Origin: Burkholderia sp. 9120
GTDB taxonomy: Bacteria > Pseudomonadota > Gammaproteobacteria > Burkholderiales > Burkholderiaceae
DNA: 64,000 nt
Reading direction: 5' to 3'
Assembly (NCBI RefSeq): GCF_000745015.1
Contig: NZ_JQNA01000001.1
Span: 1,488,001-1,552,000 of the forward strand
This document shows, one piece after another, positions 1 through 9,350 of the stretch; the stretch's first letter is position 1; each line of letters begins with the position of its first letter. A program made the translations under genes and the position numbers. Under the pieces are notes generated by a model that had not been told where the DNA came from, searched no databases, and saw only the letters and a list, made by a program, of their open reading frames with translations.

Positions 1-1
1 C

Positions 2-3000
2 GTCTTTGCTTCGGCGTCGATTCTTTGGTGCTGCGCAGTGGCGCCAGCTAACGCCAAGACCGTCAGCATCGAGAGCGTGTCCACCGAAAACAAGCCCACT
101 CCGCTTGGCATCGACGCCATGACGCCGAGATTCAGTTGGGTCATCGCGGCAAACGAGCGCAACCAGAAACAGACCGCTTATCAGATTCGCGTCGCTGGAA
201 GTCCGGAAAAACTGCGCACACCTGACATCTGGGATAGCGGCAAGGTCGCCGGAGATCAGTCGCAGTTCGTTCCGTATCAAGGTGCCGCACTACGTTCACG
301 GAGCCGGTATTTCTGGATGGTCCGCGTGTGGGACGCTCACGGCCATCCTTCCGCCTGGAGCAAACCGTCCTGGTGGGAAACGGGCTTGCTGAACGACACC
401 GATTGGCACGCCCAGTGGATTGGCCGCGGCGGTAACGTGCCCTTGCCGCCGGACATTATCAAAGCGCAACTGCCCGCCATATCGTCCGCATTCAAGGCGG
501 GCGAGGTGCAGGGACAAAGTTTCACGACCGACCACGCCATCGCGTCAGTCAGCGCAGAGGTGCCGACTTTCGGCACCAAAGACTCCGGCTTTACGCTATC
601 GCTGTACAGGAACGGCCCTGGTGGCGAATTGCTGGCCAGACAGCGCATTACGAACCATCTCGATAACGACTGGGCGACGTTGAAGCTCAGCAAGCCGCTG
701 CCAGCGGGCAAGTACTATCTGGAGCAATCCGATCTCGTCGGCAAGGCTGGGTGGTACACCTATCCCGACTGCAAATATGCGTATGGCATGGGCTACGCCG
801 GGAAGACGGTAATCCCGGGCGATCGCAAGACAAAATGGGAAATCAGCGGTGAACGGGGACGCGACGGTCTGACATCCCAGTTGCGTCATGAGTTTTCCGC
901 CACTAAGACTATCGCGCAAGCCAGGTTGTATATCACCGCGCTCGGCTTGTATCGCGTACAGATCAACGGTCAACCCGCCAGTGCCGATTACTTCGCGCCG
1001 GGCTGGACCGACTACCGGAAGCGGATTCAGTACCAGACTTACGACGTCACCAAACTGGTCCACCCAGGCAACAACGCCATCGCGGTCGATCTCGGCCCTG
1101 GCTGGTATGCCGGGAACGTCGGCTCGCTGGGTCCGAACCAATATGGCCAGTTGCCTTACCTGCGCGCGCAACTCGAATTGCGTTACGCGGACGGCACCAC
1201 CGCTCAGATCGATACCGACGGCAGTTGGAAAAGCACGCTCGGCCCCATCATCAGCTCCGATCTGATCATGGGTGAGCAATACGACGCCCGCCTGGCTACG
1301 CCGGGCTGGACTTTGCCGAACTTCGACGACAAAGCGTGGCAGCCGGTGCTGATCGGCCCGATCGTCAAAGCCGCCCTCGTCGCCCAGGTCGATCCGCCCG
1401 TGCGCGTCGATCGTGACATCAGGCCAGTCAAGGTCACGCGGATCAAGCCGGACACCTACGTCTACGATCTGGGCCAGAACATGGTGGGGGTCGTGAAGCT
1501 GCGTGTCCGTGGCAAAGCCGGACAGGTCATCACCCTGCGGCACGCGGAAGTGCTGAACAAGGACGGCACGCTATACACCGACAACCTCCGCACCGCAAAG
1601 GCTACGGATCAATACATCATGAGCGGCAAGGGAACGGAAACCTTCGAACCGGTCTTTACGTTCCATGGCTTCCGCTATGTCGAGGTCAGCGGATCGAGCA
1701 TCCGGCCGGTGATCGTCGGGCGCGTCTTACACACGGCCATGCCGTTGACGGGGTCGTTCAACACCAACGTGCCCATGCTGAACCAGTTGCAGCAGAACAT
1801 TCTGTGGAGCCAGCGCGGCGATTTTCTGTCGGTGCCCATGGACACCCCCGCGCGCGACGAGCGGCTGGGTTGGACCGGCGACATCGCCGCGTTCGCGGGC
1901 ACGGCCTCCTACAACATGCGCACGCTCTCCTTCCTCGCAAAGTGGCTGACCGATCTGCGTGACACGCAGGCGCCCAGCGGCGCGTTTGCCAATATCGCAC
2001 CCACGCTGCAGGGAATTGGCGTCGCTGACGCCGGTTGGGGCGACGCAGGCGTCTCCGTGCCGTGGACCCTGTACCGGCGCTATGGCGACGTGCATGTACT
2101 TCAGCAGAACTTTGATTCGATGGATCGTTGGCTGTCGTACCTTGAAAAAAACAGCCAGGCGTATCTGCGCCCGGACAGCGGGTACGGCGACTGGTTGAAT
2201 GTGAACGACGAGACACCCAAAGACCTGATTGCGACCGCCTTCTTCGCGGACAGCGCCGGCACACTGGCCAACGCCGCCCGCGTGCTCAACAAAGACCCGC
2301 GCCGCTATGACGAGCTCCGCGCAAATATTCGCAATGCATTCGACCATGCCTATGTGTTACCCAACGGCAGATTGAAGGCCGACACGCAAACGGCTTACGC
2401 CCTTGCGCTGACCATGGATCTCCTGCCCACCGCGTTGCGTAAACCCGCTGCGGATCGTCTGGTCCAGTTGATCAAGGACAAGGGCTGGCACCTGTCCACA
2501 GGGTTCCTGGGTACGCCCCGGCTGCTGCCCGCGCTAACGGAAACCGGTCACACGGATGTGGCCTACCGCTTACTGATGCAAACGACTTTCCCGTCCTGGG
2601 GCTATCAGATAGGCAAAGGCGCGACGACCATGTGGGAACGCTGGGACGGCATCCGGCCGGACGGCAGCTTTGAAGACAAGGCGATGAATTCGTTCAACCA
2701 CTACGCCTATGGTTCGGTCGGTGACTGGATGTATCAGAACGTCGCGGGGATCCGCCCGAGCGCGCCCGGTTATCAGCGATTCGTCGTCAAACCGGTGCCG
2801 GGCGGCAACGTGCATTCGGTCGATGCGCGTTATCTGTCGGGTTACGGACCGATTGCGGTGCGCTGGAACAGCGGCGCCGACGGATTAAAACTTGCGGTGA
2901 GCGTCCCCGTGAACACGAGCGCCGAAATCTGGGTGCAAAACAGGGGCAGGAAAGTGCAAAGCGACGGCGCCCGTTTTGTCCGCAACGAACCGGGATTCTC

Positions 3001-3046
3001 AATTTATAAGGCTGGCTCAGGGCATTACAGTTTCAACGTTCGTTGA
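2..3046 (+). CDS. Secreted alpha-L-rhamnosidase, GH78 family (5' end cut by window)
   Basis: A large hydrolase that would release terminal alpha-L-rhamnose from plant or bacterial glycans. The reading frame is open to the window edge. The codons before the GTG at 38 read VFASASILWCCAVAPANA, the hydrophobic end and cleavage site of a signal peptide, so the real start lies upstream and GTG 38 is probably internal. Next comes an Fn3-like N-terminal domain (TPRFSW), beta-sandwich regions, then the (alpha/alpha)6 barrel. In numbering from GTG 38, the family motif DTPARDERLGWTGD starts near residue 602 and supplies the conserved Asp/Glu residues. The barrel Glu is in TMWERWDG near residue 867. The C-terminal beta domain is complete. 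It stands alone and converges on icd. The GH78 call is strong; the exact substrate is not known. Confidence 0.9.
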   Translation, partial: VFASASILWCCAVAPANAKTVSIESVSTENKPTPLGIDAMTPRFSWVIAANERNQKQTAYQIRVAGSPEKLRTPDIWDSGKVAGDQSQFVPYQGAALRSRSRYFWMVRVWDAHGHPSAWSKPSWWETGLLNDTDWHAQWIGRGGNVPLPPDIIKAQLPAISSAFKAGEVQGQSFTTDHAIASVSAEVPTFGTKDSGFTLSLYRNGPGGELLARQRITNHLDNDWATLKLSKPLPAGKYYLEQSDLVGKAGWYTYPDCKYAYGMGYAGKTVIPGDRKTKWEISGERGRDGLTSQLRHEFSATKTIAQARLYITALGLYRVQINGQPASADYFAPGWTDYRKRIQYQTYDVTKLVHPGNNAIAVDLGPGWYAGNVGSLGPNQYGQLPYLRAQLELRYADGTTAQIDTDGSWKSTLGPIISSDLIMGEQYDARLATPGWTLPNFDDKAWQPVLIGPIVKAALVAQVDPPVRVDRDIRPVKVTRIKPDTYVYDLGQNMVGVVKLRVRGKAGQVITLRHAEVLNKDGTLYTDNLRTAKATDQYIMSGKGTETFEPVFTFHGFRYVEVSGSSIRPVIVGRVLHTAMPLTGSFNTNVPMLNQLQQNILWSQRGDFLSVPMDTPARDERLGWTGDIAAFAGTASYNMRTLSFLAKWLTDLRDTQAPSGAFANIAPTLQGIGVADAGWGDAGVSVPWTLYRRYGDVHVLQQNFDSMDRWLSYLEKNSQAYLRPDSGYGDWLNVNDETPKDLIATAFFADSAGTLANAARVLNKDPRRYDELRANIRNAFDHAYVLPNGRLKADTQTAYALALTMDLLPTALRKPAADRLVQLIKDKGWHLSTGFLGTPRLLPALTETGHTDVAYRLLMQTTFPSWGYQIGKGATTMWERWDGIRPDGSFEDKAMNSFNHYAYGSVGDWMYQNVAGIRPSAPGYQRFVVKPVPGGNVHSVDARYLSGYGPIAVRWNSGADGLKLAVSVPVNTSAEIWVQNRGRKVQSDGARFVRNEPGFSIYKAGSGHYSFNVR

Positions 3047-3113
3047 GCGGAGCGAGGGTGCGCCGATGCGCACGACCGACCTTCGCCCGTCGCCTTAACG
3101 CTCCATCCGCGCT

Positions 3114-3156
3114 AAAAAACAAAAACCCCGACGGCACATCGTGCCCATCGGGGTTT
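3114..3156 (-). terminator. Rho-independent terminator of icd
   Basis: The inverted repeat AAACCCCG/CGGGGTTT (3123-3130 and 3149-3156) is followed on the minus strand by a T-rich run (A-rich on plus, 3114-3125). It lies just past the icd stop codon, between icd and the convergent rhamnosidase gene. Confidence 0.85.
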
Positions 3157-3196
3157 GCCGGATCGCCGCGGAACGCGCGAGGCGCTCCCGCCGCGC

Positions 3197-4453
3197 TTAC
3201 ATATTCTCGATCAACACCTGACCGAAACCCGAACACGACACCTGCGTCGCGCCTTCCATCAAGCGCGCGAAGTCGTAGGTGACGCGTTTTTGCAGAATGG
3301 ATTTTTCCATCGACTTGATGATCAGTTCCGCCGCCTCGAACCAGCCGAGGTGACGCAGCATCATTTCCGCCGAGAGAATTTCCGAACCCGGATTCACGTA
3401 GTCCTTACCCGCGTACTTCGGCGCGGTGCCGTGCGTCGCTTCGAACATCGCGACCGAATCCGACATATTCGCGCCCGGCGCGATACCGATCCCGCCGACT
3501 TGCGCGGCCAGCGCATCCGACACGTAGTCGCCGTTCAGGTTCAGCGTGGCGATCACGTCGTATTCGGCCGGACGCAACAGGATCTGCTGCAGGAACGCAT
3601 CCGCGATCACGTCTTTAACGACGATATCGCTACCTGTTTTCGGATTCTTGATCTTCATCCACGGGCCGCCGTCGATCAGTTCCGCGGCGAACTCTTTCTG
3701 CGCGAGGCCATAACCGTAGTCGCGGAACGCGCCTTCGGTGAACTTCATGATGTTGCCCTTGTGCACCAGCGTGACCGAGCGGCGATCGTTGTCGAGCGCG
3801 TACTGGATCGCCTTGCGCACGAGGCGCTCGGTGCCTTCGCGCGACACCGGCTTGATACCGATCCCCGACGTGTTCGGGAAGCGGATCTTCTTCACGCCCA
3901 TCTCTTCCTGCAGGAACTTGATGACCTTCTTCGCCTGCTCCGACTCGGCGGCCCACTCGATACCGGCGTAAATGTCTTCCGAGTTCTCGCGGAAGATCAC
4001 CATGTTGGTTTTTTCAGGCTCACGCACCGGCGAAGGCACGCCCTTGAAATACTGCACCGGCCGCAGACACACATACAGATCCAGCTCCTGGCGCAACGCG
4101 ACGTTCAGCGAACGGATGCCGCCGCCGACCGGCGTGGTGAGCGGTCCCTTGATCGACACGACGTATTCCTTCAGCACCTGCAGCGTTTCTTCCGGCAGCC
4201 ACACGTCGGGACCGTACACCTTGGTCGACTTCTCGCCGGCATAGATTTCCATCCAGTGGATTTTCTTCTTGCCTGCGTACGCTTTTTCTACCGCGGCATC
4301 CACTACCTTGATCATGACCGGCGTGATGTCGAGACCCGTGCCGTCGCCTTCGATAAACGGAATGATCGGCTGGTCGGAAACGTTGAGCGAGAAATCGGCG
4401 TTGACGGTGATTTTGTCACCGTCGGTGGGGACCTTGATGTGCTGATACGGCAT
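3197..4453 (-). CDS. icd: Isocitrate dehydrogenase, NADP-dependent
   Basis: Oxidatively decarboxylates isocitrate to 2-oxoglutarate in the TCA cycle, in the cytoplasm. The product is 418 aa, the length of the E. coli-type homodimeric enzyme. Recognisable segments are [18 protein letters not shown] (substrate-binding loop carrying the serine that AceK phosphorylates in enterobacteria), [27 protein letters not shown] with the catalytic Lys, [17 protein letters not shown] with the metal-binding Asp residues, and [12 protein letters not shown] in the NADP pocket. The start is the ATG at 4453 (MPYQHIKVP), preceded by GGAG at 7 nt spacing. The frame extends 25 codons upstream but without support. 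The gene is divergent from rluE, with a perfect palindrome between them. Confidence 0.97.
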   Translation of the reverse strand: MPYQHIKVPTDGDKITVNADFSLNVSDQPIIPFIEGDGTGLDITPVMIKVVDAAVEKAYAGKKKIHWMEIYAGEKSTKVYGPDVWLPEETLQVLKEYVVSIKGPLTTPVGGGIRSLNVALRQELDLYVCLRPVQYFKGVPSPVREPEKTNMVIFRENSEDIYAGIEWAAESEQAKKVIKFLQEEMGVKKIRFPNTSGIGIKPVSREGTERLVRKAIQYALDNDRRSVTLVHKGNIMKFTEGAFRDYGYGLAQKEFAAELIDGGPWMKIKNPKTGSDIVVKDVIADAFLQQILLRPAEYDVIATLNLNGDYVSDALAAQVGGIGIAPGANMSDSVAMFEATHGTAPKYAGKDYVNPGSEILSAEMMLRHLGWFEAAELIIKSMEKSILQKRVTYDFARLMEGATQVSCSGFGQVLIENM

Positions 4454-4822
4454 GATCGGACTCCAGTGAAGGCTAGGCTGAAAGCTGATGGGAGACTGCG
4501 AAACTGGGCGCTTCCTCGCTACGCGCAATGCCGGACGCCTGCAAGCGGCCTGGCCGTTATTCTAGCCCACGCGGCCGGCGCAACACGGCCGCCGCGGCTC
4601 GGGGTTTTCCAACATGGCGGCACGTCGGCCGCACGTTCGCGGCATGCTCATCCGCGAAGCATAGGTCTTATGTCTTATATAAGACAAGAGGCTTATCGGC
4701 GCGCATTATGCATTATCATCCCGCCATTGACTATCCGGCCAAACGCCCTGCCAGGCTTAAGCGGCACGGCCCGCCGCCACTCGCGCCGCGCGACTCGGCG
4801 CGACTTTTACCCTGCCCTCTCC
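4454..4822. other. Divergent icd/rluE intergenic region
   Basis: A 369-bp non-coding stretch between two divergent genes. It is GC-rich next to both genes but AT-rich around 4660-4730, where it carries a perfect 16-bp palindrome and TATA-rich DNA suited to a promoter. The long plus-strand frame that crosses it is an open-frame artefact fused to rluE. Confidence 0.7.
4671..4686. promoter_or_regulatory. Perfect 16-bp palindrome, candidate operator
   Basis: TGTCTTATATAAGACA reads identically on both strands. It lies about 218 bp upstream of the icd start and 137 bp upstream of rluE, in the only AT-rich part of the gap. An extra half-like CTTAT occurs just downstream. The shape is that of a dimeric repressor site; the binding protein is unknown. 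Confidence 0.55.
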
Positions 4823-5392
4823 ATGCGTCTGCTCGCTCTGAACAAACCGTTCGGCACCATCTGCCAGTTTTCCCCTCACGAGACGCGCGCGTCGCTGGCC
4901 GACTGGGTCAAGGTGCCGGGCGTCTATCCGGCGGGCCGGCTCGATTCCGATAGCGAAGGTCTGCTGCTCCTCACCGACGATGGCACATTGCAGGCACGCA
5001 TCGCCGAACCGCGTCACAAGCTCGTCAAACGTTATTGGGCGCAGGTGGAAGGCGCGGTGGACCCCGCCGCGTTGAAGAAACTCGCGTGCGGTGTCGACCT
5101 CGGCGACTACGTGACGCAGCCCTGCCGCGCCGACTACGTGGAACCGACCGACACACTGTGGACCCGCACGCCGCCGATCCGCTATCGCGCCGCGATCCCC
5201 ACCACGTGGATCGAGTTGTCGATCACTGAAGGCAAGAACCGCCAGGTGCGCCGCATGACGGCCGCGGTCGGATTCCCGACACTGCGTCTCGTACGCGTGG
5301 GCATCGGCGCGCTCGACATTCTTTCACTCGGACTCCAACCGGGGCAAAGCGTCGAATTGCCGCTGAAGGCGCCCTGGGAAGGTATCGCCTGA
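4823..5392 (+). CDS. rluE: 23S rRNA pseudouridine synthase, RluE type
   Basis: A 189-aa RsuA/RluE-family enzyme that would isomerise a uridine in 23S rRNA (U2457 in E. coli for RluE). It opens directly into the catalytic fold (LLALNKPFGTICQFS) without an S4 domain, as RluE does. The catalytic Asp motif is GRLDSDSEGLLLLT (about residues 39-52), followed by HKLVKRYWAQVEG and the C-terminal EGKNRQVRRMTAAVGFPTLRLVR. The start is the ATG at 4823. The longer open frame that begins antisense to icd is not coding before this point. The ribosome-binding site is weak. The family is certain and the RluE subgroup is likely. Confidence 0.9.
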   Translation: MRLLALNKPFGTICQFSPHETRASLADWVKVPGVYPAGRLDSDSEGLLLLTDDGTLQARIAEPRHKLVKRYWAQVEGAVDPAALKKLACGVDLGDYVTQPCRADYVEPTDTLWTRTPPIRYRAAIPTTWIELSITEGKNRQVRRMTAAVGFPTLRLVRVGIGALDILSLGLQPGQSVELPLKAPWEGIA

Positions 5393-5836
5393 CATATCGA
5401 TCCGCGCAGCGACGCCGCGCACCGAACCTGACTCGCGCGCTGTGGATAAGCGGACTAACTCGTTGTATCCGCAAACAAATAATCGCGTGAAACCGTCATT
5501 AAAAAAGCGTGAAACAAGTAGGCGCGCGACACCCTCGCACTAATCCATTTGCTTCAGCTCAAGGGCATATAAATTTTTCAGAAAAATTACGTCAACCGCG
5601 TTGTCAGCTCACGCGTTATTCGACGCAGATGCCGCCCGAAGCTATCCGGCATTCAGCCTTAAGGGCCTTTGCACAAGCCGCTCACGCGGTCGACGCGGGG
5701 AGTCTGAGCGCTAAACAGACGTGTCGAAAAATTTGTTCGATGCGCTGTCAACCGAAAGGTGGATGGCACGTTTACCGACATGACTCTTACATAACCGGGT
5801 CATTTGGTTAATTAACTAAAGCTGAGGATTCTCAAA
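5393..5836. other. Intergenic region upstream of the small Ala/Lys-rich gene
   Basis: No convincing gene in 444 bp. The section from about 5470 to 5830 is clearly more AT-rich than its surroundings. It contains an exact DnaA-box match (5441-5449), an AATTTTTCAGAAAAATT inverted repeat near 5572-5590, and a near-palindrome TTGGTTAATTAACTAA (5805-5820) immediately before the ribosome-binding site of the next gene. Confidence 0.6.
5441..5449. promoter_or_regulatory. Isolated DnaA-box match
   Basis: TGTGGATAA is the exact reverse complement of the strong DnaA box TTATCCACA. It is a single copy 49 bp past the rluE stop codon with no cluster around it, so it is at most a titration or regulatory site and not an origin. 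It could also be chance. Confidence 0.3.
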
Positions 5837-6031
5837 ATGAACAAACTGATCGCCGCTCTGGTCGCTGGCCTTTTCGCAACGGCAGCATTCGCACAAGCAT
5901 CGGCACCGGTCGCAGCAGCGTCGGCACCGGCAGCAGCTTCGTCGGCAAAGAAGACCACGAAGAAGGCAGCACACAAGAAGTCGCACAAGAAGGCAGCTGC
6001 AGCAGCAGCAGCTTCGGGCGCTTCGGAATAA
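5837..6031 (+). CDS. Small exported Ala/Lys-rich protein
   Basis: A 64-aa protein of unknown function. It has a clean signal peptide (MNKLIAALVAGLFATAAFAQ, cleavage after AFA, about residue 19). The mature part of about 45 aa is almost entirely Ala, Ser, Lys and His, with a basic core KKTTKKAAHKKSHKK followed by an alanine tract. An AGCTGAGGA-like ribosome-binding site precedes the ATG, and a strong terminator follows, so it forms its own transcription unit. The composition resembles histone-tail-like or acid-shock-like small periplasmic proteins, but that is composition only. The signal peptide plus terminator make it a real gene. Confidence 0.75.
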   Translation: MNKLIAALVAGLFATAAFAQASAPVAAASAPAAASSAKKTTKKAAHKKSHKKAAAAAAASGASE

Positions 6032-6083
6032 GTTTGTAAAAACGCAGTCAAGAACTAGCTTCATTGCCGTTCTTACGGCGTTG

Positions 6084-6123
6084 AAAGGCAGATCACCGCA
6101 AGGCGATCTGCCTTTTTGTTTTT
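6084..6123 (+). terminator. Rho-independent terminator after the small exported protein
   Basis: The perfect 11-bp stem AAAGGCAGATC/GATCTGCCTTT (6084-6094 and 6105-6115) is followed by TTGTTTTTG. Confidence 0.9.
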
Positions 6124-6173
6124 GACGCGCTCGCGTAACATTCGCGGGTTAATTTCCAGCAAGGAGTCATGCC

Positions 6174-6680
6174 GTGCGATTTCCCATGCGCTCGTTGATT
6201 GCGCGCTTCGCCGTTGCCGTTGCACTGCCGCTCGCCGCGCTCTCGTTCGCCGCCAGCACCGCCGCCCCTGCTCACGCGCAGGACATGCCGCCCGGTGCCA
6301 GGCAGCCTAGCGAATTTCCGCGCGCCAAGCTGACCGCCGGCATGTTCGTGATCGACGCGGCAGTCGCCTCGACCGACGCGGACCGTGAGCAAGGTCTGAT
6401 GTATCGCACGACCCTCGCGCCAAACGAAGGCATGCTGTTCGTCTTCAACGAACGGGCCGTGCATTGCTTCTGGATGAAGAACACGTTGATTCCGTTGTCG
6501 ATCGCCTTCATGCGCGCCGACGGCACGGTCACCGACATCGACGAAATGCAGGCCGAGACCACCGACAATCATTGCCCGAAGAACAACGGCATGTACGCGT
6601 TGGAAATGAGCAAAGGCTGGTTCACGTCGAAGGGCATCAAACCGGGGATGAAGATCCAGGGTTTGCCGGCCGCGCAATAA
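6174..6680 (+). CDS. Exported DUF192 family protein
   Basis: A 168-aa protein starting at GTG 6174 with an ideal AAGGAG seven bases upstream; the nearer ATG at 6169 is out of frame. A signal peptide (MRFPMRSLIARFAVAVALPL through APAHAQ, about 36 aa) sends it to the periplasm. The rest is a complete DUF192 domain, with REQGLMYRTTL, MLFVFNE, HCFWMKNTLIPLSIAF and a C-terminal EMSKGWFTSKGIKPGM. DUF192 proteins form small beta-rich folds with no settled biochemical role. The gene is single and closed by its own terminator. Confidence 0.88.
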   Translation: MRFPMRSLIARFAVAVALPLAALSFAASTAAPAHAQDMPPGARQPSEFPRAKLTAGMFVIDAAVASTDADREQGLMYRTTLAPNEGMLFVFNERAVHCFWMKNTLIPLSIAFMRADGTVTDIDEMQAETTDNHCPKNNGMYALEMSKGWFTSKGIKPGMKIQGLPAAQ

Positions 6681-6775
6681 GCCACGAGGTCGATCACATC
6701 GATCACATCGATTACCTCGATCGCGGCGGTTAGCGTCGCCGGTCGAAACCACCGCTTCATCCCGCCGCTTTTGAC

Positions 6776-6810
6776 AAAGCCGGTGCCCGCAAAACAGGCG
6801 CCGGCTTTTT
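6776..6810 (+). terminator. Rho-independent terminator after the DUF192 gene
   Basis: AAAGCCGGTGCC (6776-6787) pairs with GGCGCCGGCTTT (6797-6808), with one G-T pair, and leads into TTTTTA. Confidence 0.85.
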
Positions 6811-6957
6811 TATTGGCCACGTGTCCCCATATCGTAGCCACGCGTGCGGACGGCAACCGCCGGAACCCCGCCGGCAGGCCGTTGACCCGCCTGGCAAGAT
6901 TCCTGCAAAAGCCGGGCCGACGCGCTATCCTAGTAATCTTAGTAAAGCAGCACCCAG

Positions 6958-6991
6958 CTTGCCGGGTAGCACAAGACGGCCACCCGGCAAG
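6958..6991 (+). other. Hairpin in the fusA leader
   Basis: The perfect 10-bp inverted repeat CTTGCCGGGT/ACCCGGCAAG (6958-6967 and 6982-6991, 14-nt loop) ends about 20 nt before the AAGGAGG ribosome-binding site of fusA. No T-run follows, so it is not a simple terminator. Confidence 0.6.
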
Positions 6992-7023
6992 TGTTTCTGG
7001 CGCGCCATTCCAAGGAGGTTCAC

Positions 7024-9129
7024 GTGCCCCGCAAGACTCCCATCGAGCGCTACCGGAATATCGGCATCAGCGCTCACATCGACGCCGGCAAAACCACCAC
7101 CACTGAACGCATCCTGTTCTACACAGGCGTGACCCACAAGATCGGCGAGGTTCACGACGGTGCGGCAACGATGGACTGGATGGAACAGGAGCAGGAGCGC
7201 GGCATCACCATCACGTCGGCGGCCACCACCGCTTTCTGGAAGGGCATGGCCGGCAACTACCCCGAACATCGGATCAACATCATCGACACGCCGGGACACG
7301 TCGACTTCACGATTGAAGTCGAGCGTTCCATGCGTGTGCTCGACGGCGCCTGCATGGTGTACGACTCGGTCGGCGGCGTGCAGCCGCAATCGGAAACCGT
7401 GTGGCGTCAGGCGAACAAGTACAAGGTGCCGCGCATTGCGTTCGTCAACAAGATGGACCGTGTCGGCGCGGACTTCTTCCGCGTGCAGCGGCAGATCGGC
7501 GATCGTCTGAAGGGCGTCGCGGTGCCGCTCCAGATTCCGGTCGGCGCGGAAGATCACTTCCAGGGCGTGGTCGATCTCGTCAAGATGAAGGCGATCTACT
7601 GGGAAGAAGAAAACCAGGGCATCAAGTTCGAGTACCGCGATATCCCCGCGGAACTCGCGGACACCGCGAAGGAATGGCACGACAAGATGGTCGAGGCCGC
7701 GGCGGAGGCGAACGAGGAACTGCTCGAGAAATACCTCGGCGGCGAGACGCTGACCGAAGAGGAAATCAAGCACGGCATTCGCACCCGCTGTATCGCCAAT
7801 GAAATCGTGCCGATGCTGTGCGGCAGCGCGTTCAAGAACAAGGGCGTGCAGGCCATGCTCGACGCGGTGATCGACTATCTGCCGTCGCCGGTCGACGTGC
7901 CCGCCATCAAGGGCCACGACGAGTACGACAAGGAAATCGAGCGCCATCCGACCGACACCGATCCGTTCTCGGCGCTCGCCTTCAAGATCATGACCGACCC
8001 GTTCGTCGGCCAGCTGATTTTCTTCCGCGTCTATTCCGGCGTGGTGAATTCGGGCGACACGGTCTACAACGCGATCAAGGAAAAGAAGGAACGCCTTGGC
8101 CGGATCCTGCAGATGCACGCCAACGAGCGCAAGGAAATCAAAGAGGTTTACGCGGGCGACATCGCCGCGGCCGTCGGCCTGAAGGAAGCGACCACGGGCG
8201 ACACGTTGTGCGATCCGAACAACGTGATCATTCTTGAAAAGATGATCTTCCCGGAACCGGTGATCTCGCAGGCCGTCGAGCCGAAGACCAAGGTCGACCA
8301 GGAAAAGATGGGCATTGCGCTGAACCGTCTGGCGCAGGAAGACCCGTCGTTCCGCGTGCAGACTGACGAAGAATCCGGCCAGACGATCATCTCCGGGATG
8401 GGCGAGCTGCACCTGGAAATTCTGGTCGACCGGATGAAGCGCGAGTTCGGCGTGGAAGCCACGGTCGGCAAGCCGCAGGTCGCGTATCGTGAAACGGTGC
8501 GCAACAAGGTCGAAGACGTCGAAGGCAAGTTCGTCAAGCAGTCGGGCGGTCGCGGTCAGTACGGCCACGCGGTGGTGACGCTCGAACCGGCGGCGCAGGG
8601 CAAGGGCTACGAATTCGTCGACGCGATCAAGGGCGGCGTGATTCCGCGCGAGTACATTCCGGCGGTGGACAAGGGCATTCAGGAAACGCTGAAGGCCGGC
8701 GTGCTGGCGGGCTATCCGGTGGTCGACGTGAAGGTGACGCTGACCTTCGGTTCGTACCACGACGTCGACTCGAACGAAAACGCATTCCGTATGGCCGGTT
8801 CGATGGCCTTCAAGGAAGCCATGCGTAAAGCCAAACCGGTGTTGCTCGAACCGATGATGGCCGTCGAAGTGGAAACGCCGGAAGACTTCATGGGCAACGT
8901 GATGGGCGACCTGTCGAGCCGTCGCGGTCTGGTGCAAGGCATGGAAGACATCGCCGGTGGCGGCGGCAAGCTGGTGCGCGCCGAAGTGCCGCTCGCGGAG
9001 ATGTTCGGCTACTCCACGTCGCTGCGCTCGGCCACGCAAGGTCGCGCCACCTACACGATGGAGTTCAAGCACTACGCCGAAACGCCGAACAACGTCGCCG
9101 AAGCGGTGATCAACGCGAAGCACAAGTAA
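7024..9129 (+). CDS. fusA: Elongation factor G
   Basis: The translational GTPase that drives ribosome translocation and, with RRF, ribosome recycling. It is 701 aa, the standard full length. The start is GTG 7024 with AAGGAGG five bases upstream; the frame extends 11 codons further without support. GTPase motifs are [12 protein letters not shown] (G1), DTPGHVDF (G3), NKMD (G4) and GSAF (G5). The domain IV-V signature SGGRGQYGH and the C-terminal [21 protein letters not shown] are intact. It is not beside rpsL, rpsG or tuf. Burkholderia genomes usually also carry fusA in the str operon, so this is probably a second copy; that is inference from one window. Confidence 0.96.
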   Translation: MPRKTPIERYRNIGISAHIDAGKTTTTERILFYTGVTHKIGEVHDGAATMDWMEQEQERGITITSAATTAFWKGMAGNYPEHRINIIDTPGHVDFTIEVERSMRVLDGACMVYDSVGGVQPQSETVWRQANKYKVPRIAFVNKMDRVGADFFRVQRQIGDRLKGVAVPLQIPVGAEDHFQGVVDLVKMKAIYWEEENQGIKFEYRDIPAELADTAKEWHDKMVEAAAEANEELLEKYLGGETLTEEEIKHGIRTRCIANEIVPMLCGSAFKNKGVQAMLDAVIDYLPSPVDVPAIKGHDEYDKEIERHPTDTDPFSALAFKIMTDPFVGQLIFFRVYSGVVNSGDTVYNAIKEKKERLGRILQMHANERKEIKEVYAGDIAAAVGLKEATTGDTLCDPNNVIILEKMIFPEPVISQAVEPKTKVDQEKMGIALNRLAQEDPSFRVQTDEESGQTIISGMGELHLEILVDRMKREFGVEATVGKPQVAYRETVRNKVEDVEGKFVKQSGGRGQYGHAVVTLEPAAQGKGYEFVDAIKGGVIPREYIPAVDKGIQETLKAGVLAGYPVVDVKVTLTFGSYHDVDSNENAFRMAGSMAFKEAMRKAKPVLLEPMMAVEVETPEDFMGNVMGDLSSRRGLVQGMEDIAGGGGKLVRAEVPLAEMFGYSTSLRSATQGRATYTMEFKHYAETPNNVAEAVINAKHK

Positions 9130-9210
9130 GCGTTGCGGTAGCAGGCACGCGTCGTGCGCCATAAGCTCCGTCACGCGCAAGCGGGCGGCTCATAGGCTCA
9201 CGACTCGAAC

Positions 9211-9239
9211 AAGCCCGTCCCATGTGGACGGGCTTTTTT
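9211..9239 (+). terminator. Rho-independent terminator after fusA
   Basis: The stem AAGCCCGTCC/GGACGGGCTT (9211-9220 and 9226-9235) with a short CATGT loop is followed by TTTTTT. Confidence 0.9.
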
Positions 9240-9350
9240 CATTCAACGGACGCACGTTCACCCGCCGGTTTCCGAACGTTTGCGAACGTGCAAAAATGCA
9301 GGACGGCACCATGCCGATCGGCGGGACCGACGCCCACGAGGAGACACATC

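Noticed and set aside
3155..4822. A long plus-strand open frame antisense to icd that reads on into rluE
   Set aside because: The upstream part lies wholly antisense to icd and the following gap, has Arg/His/Asp-rich shadow composition, and the enzyme begins cleanly at 4823.
6925..9180. A 751-codon minus-strand frame opposite fusA
   Set aside because: It follows from GC3 bias in the fusA codons. It has no motif, no ribosome-binding site and Arg/His-rich shadow composition.
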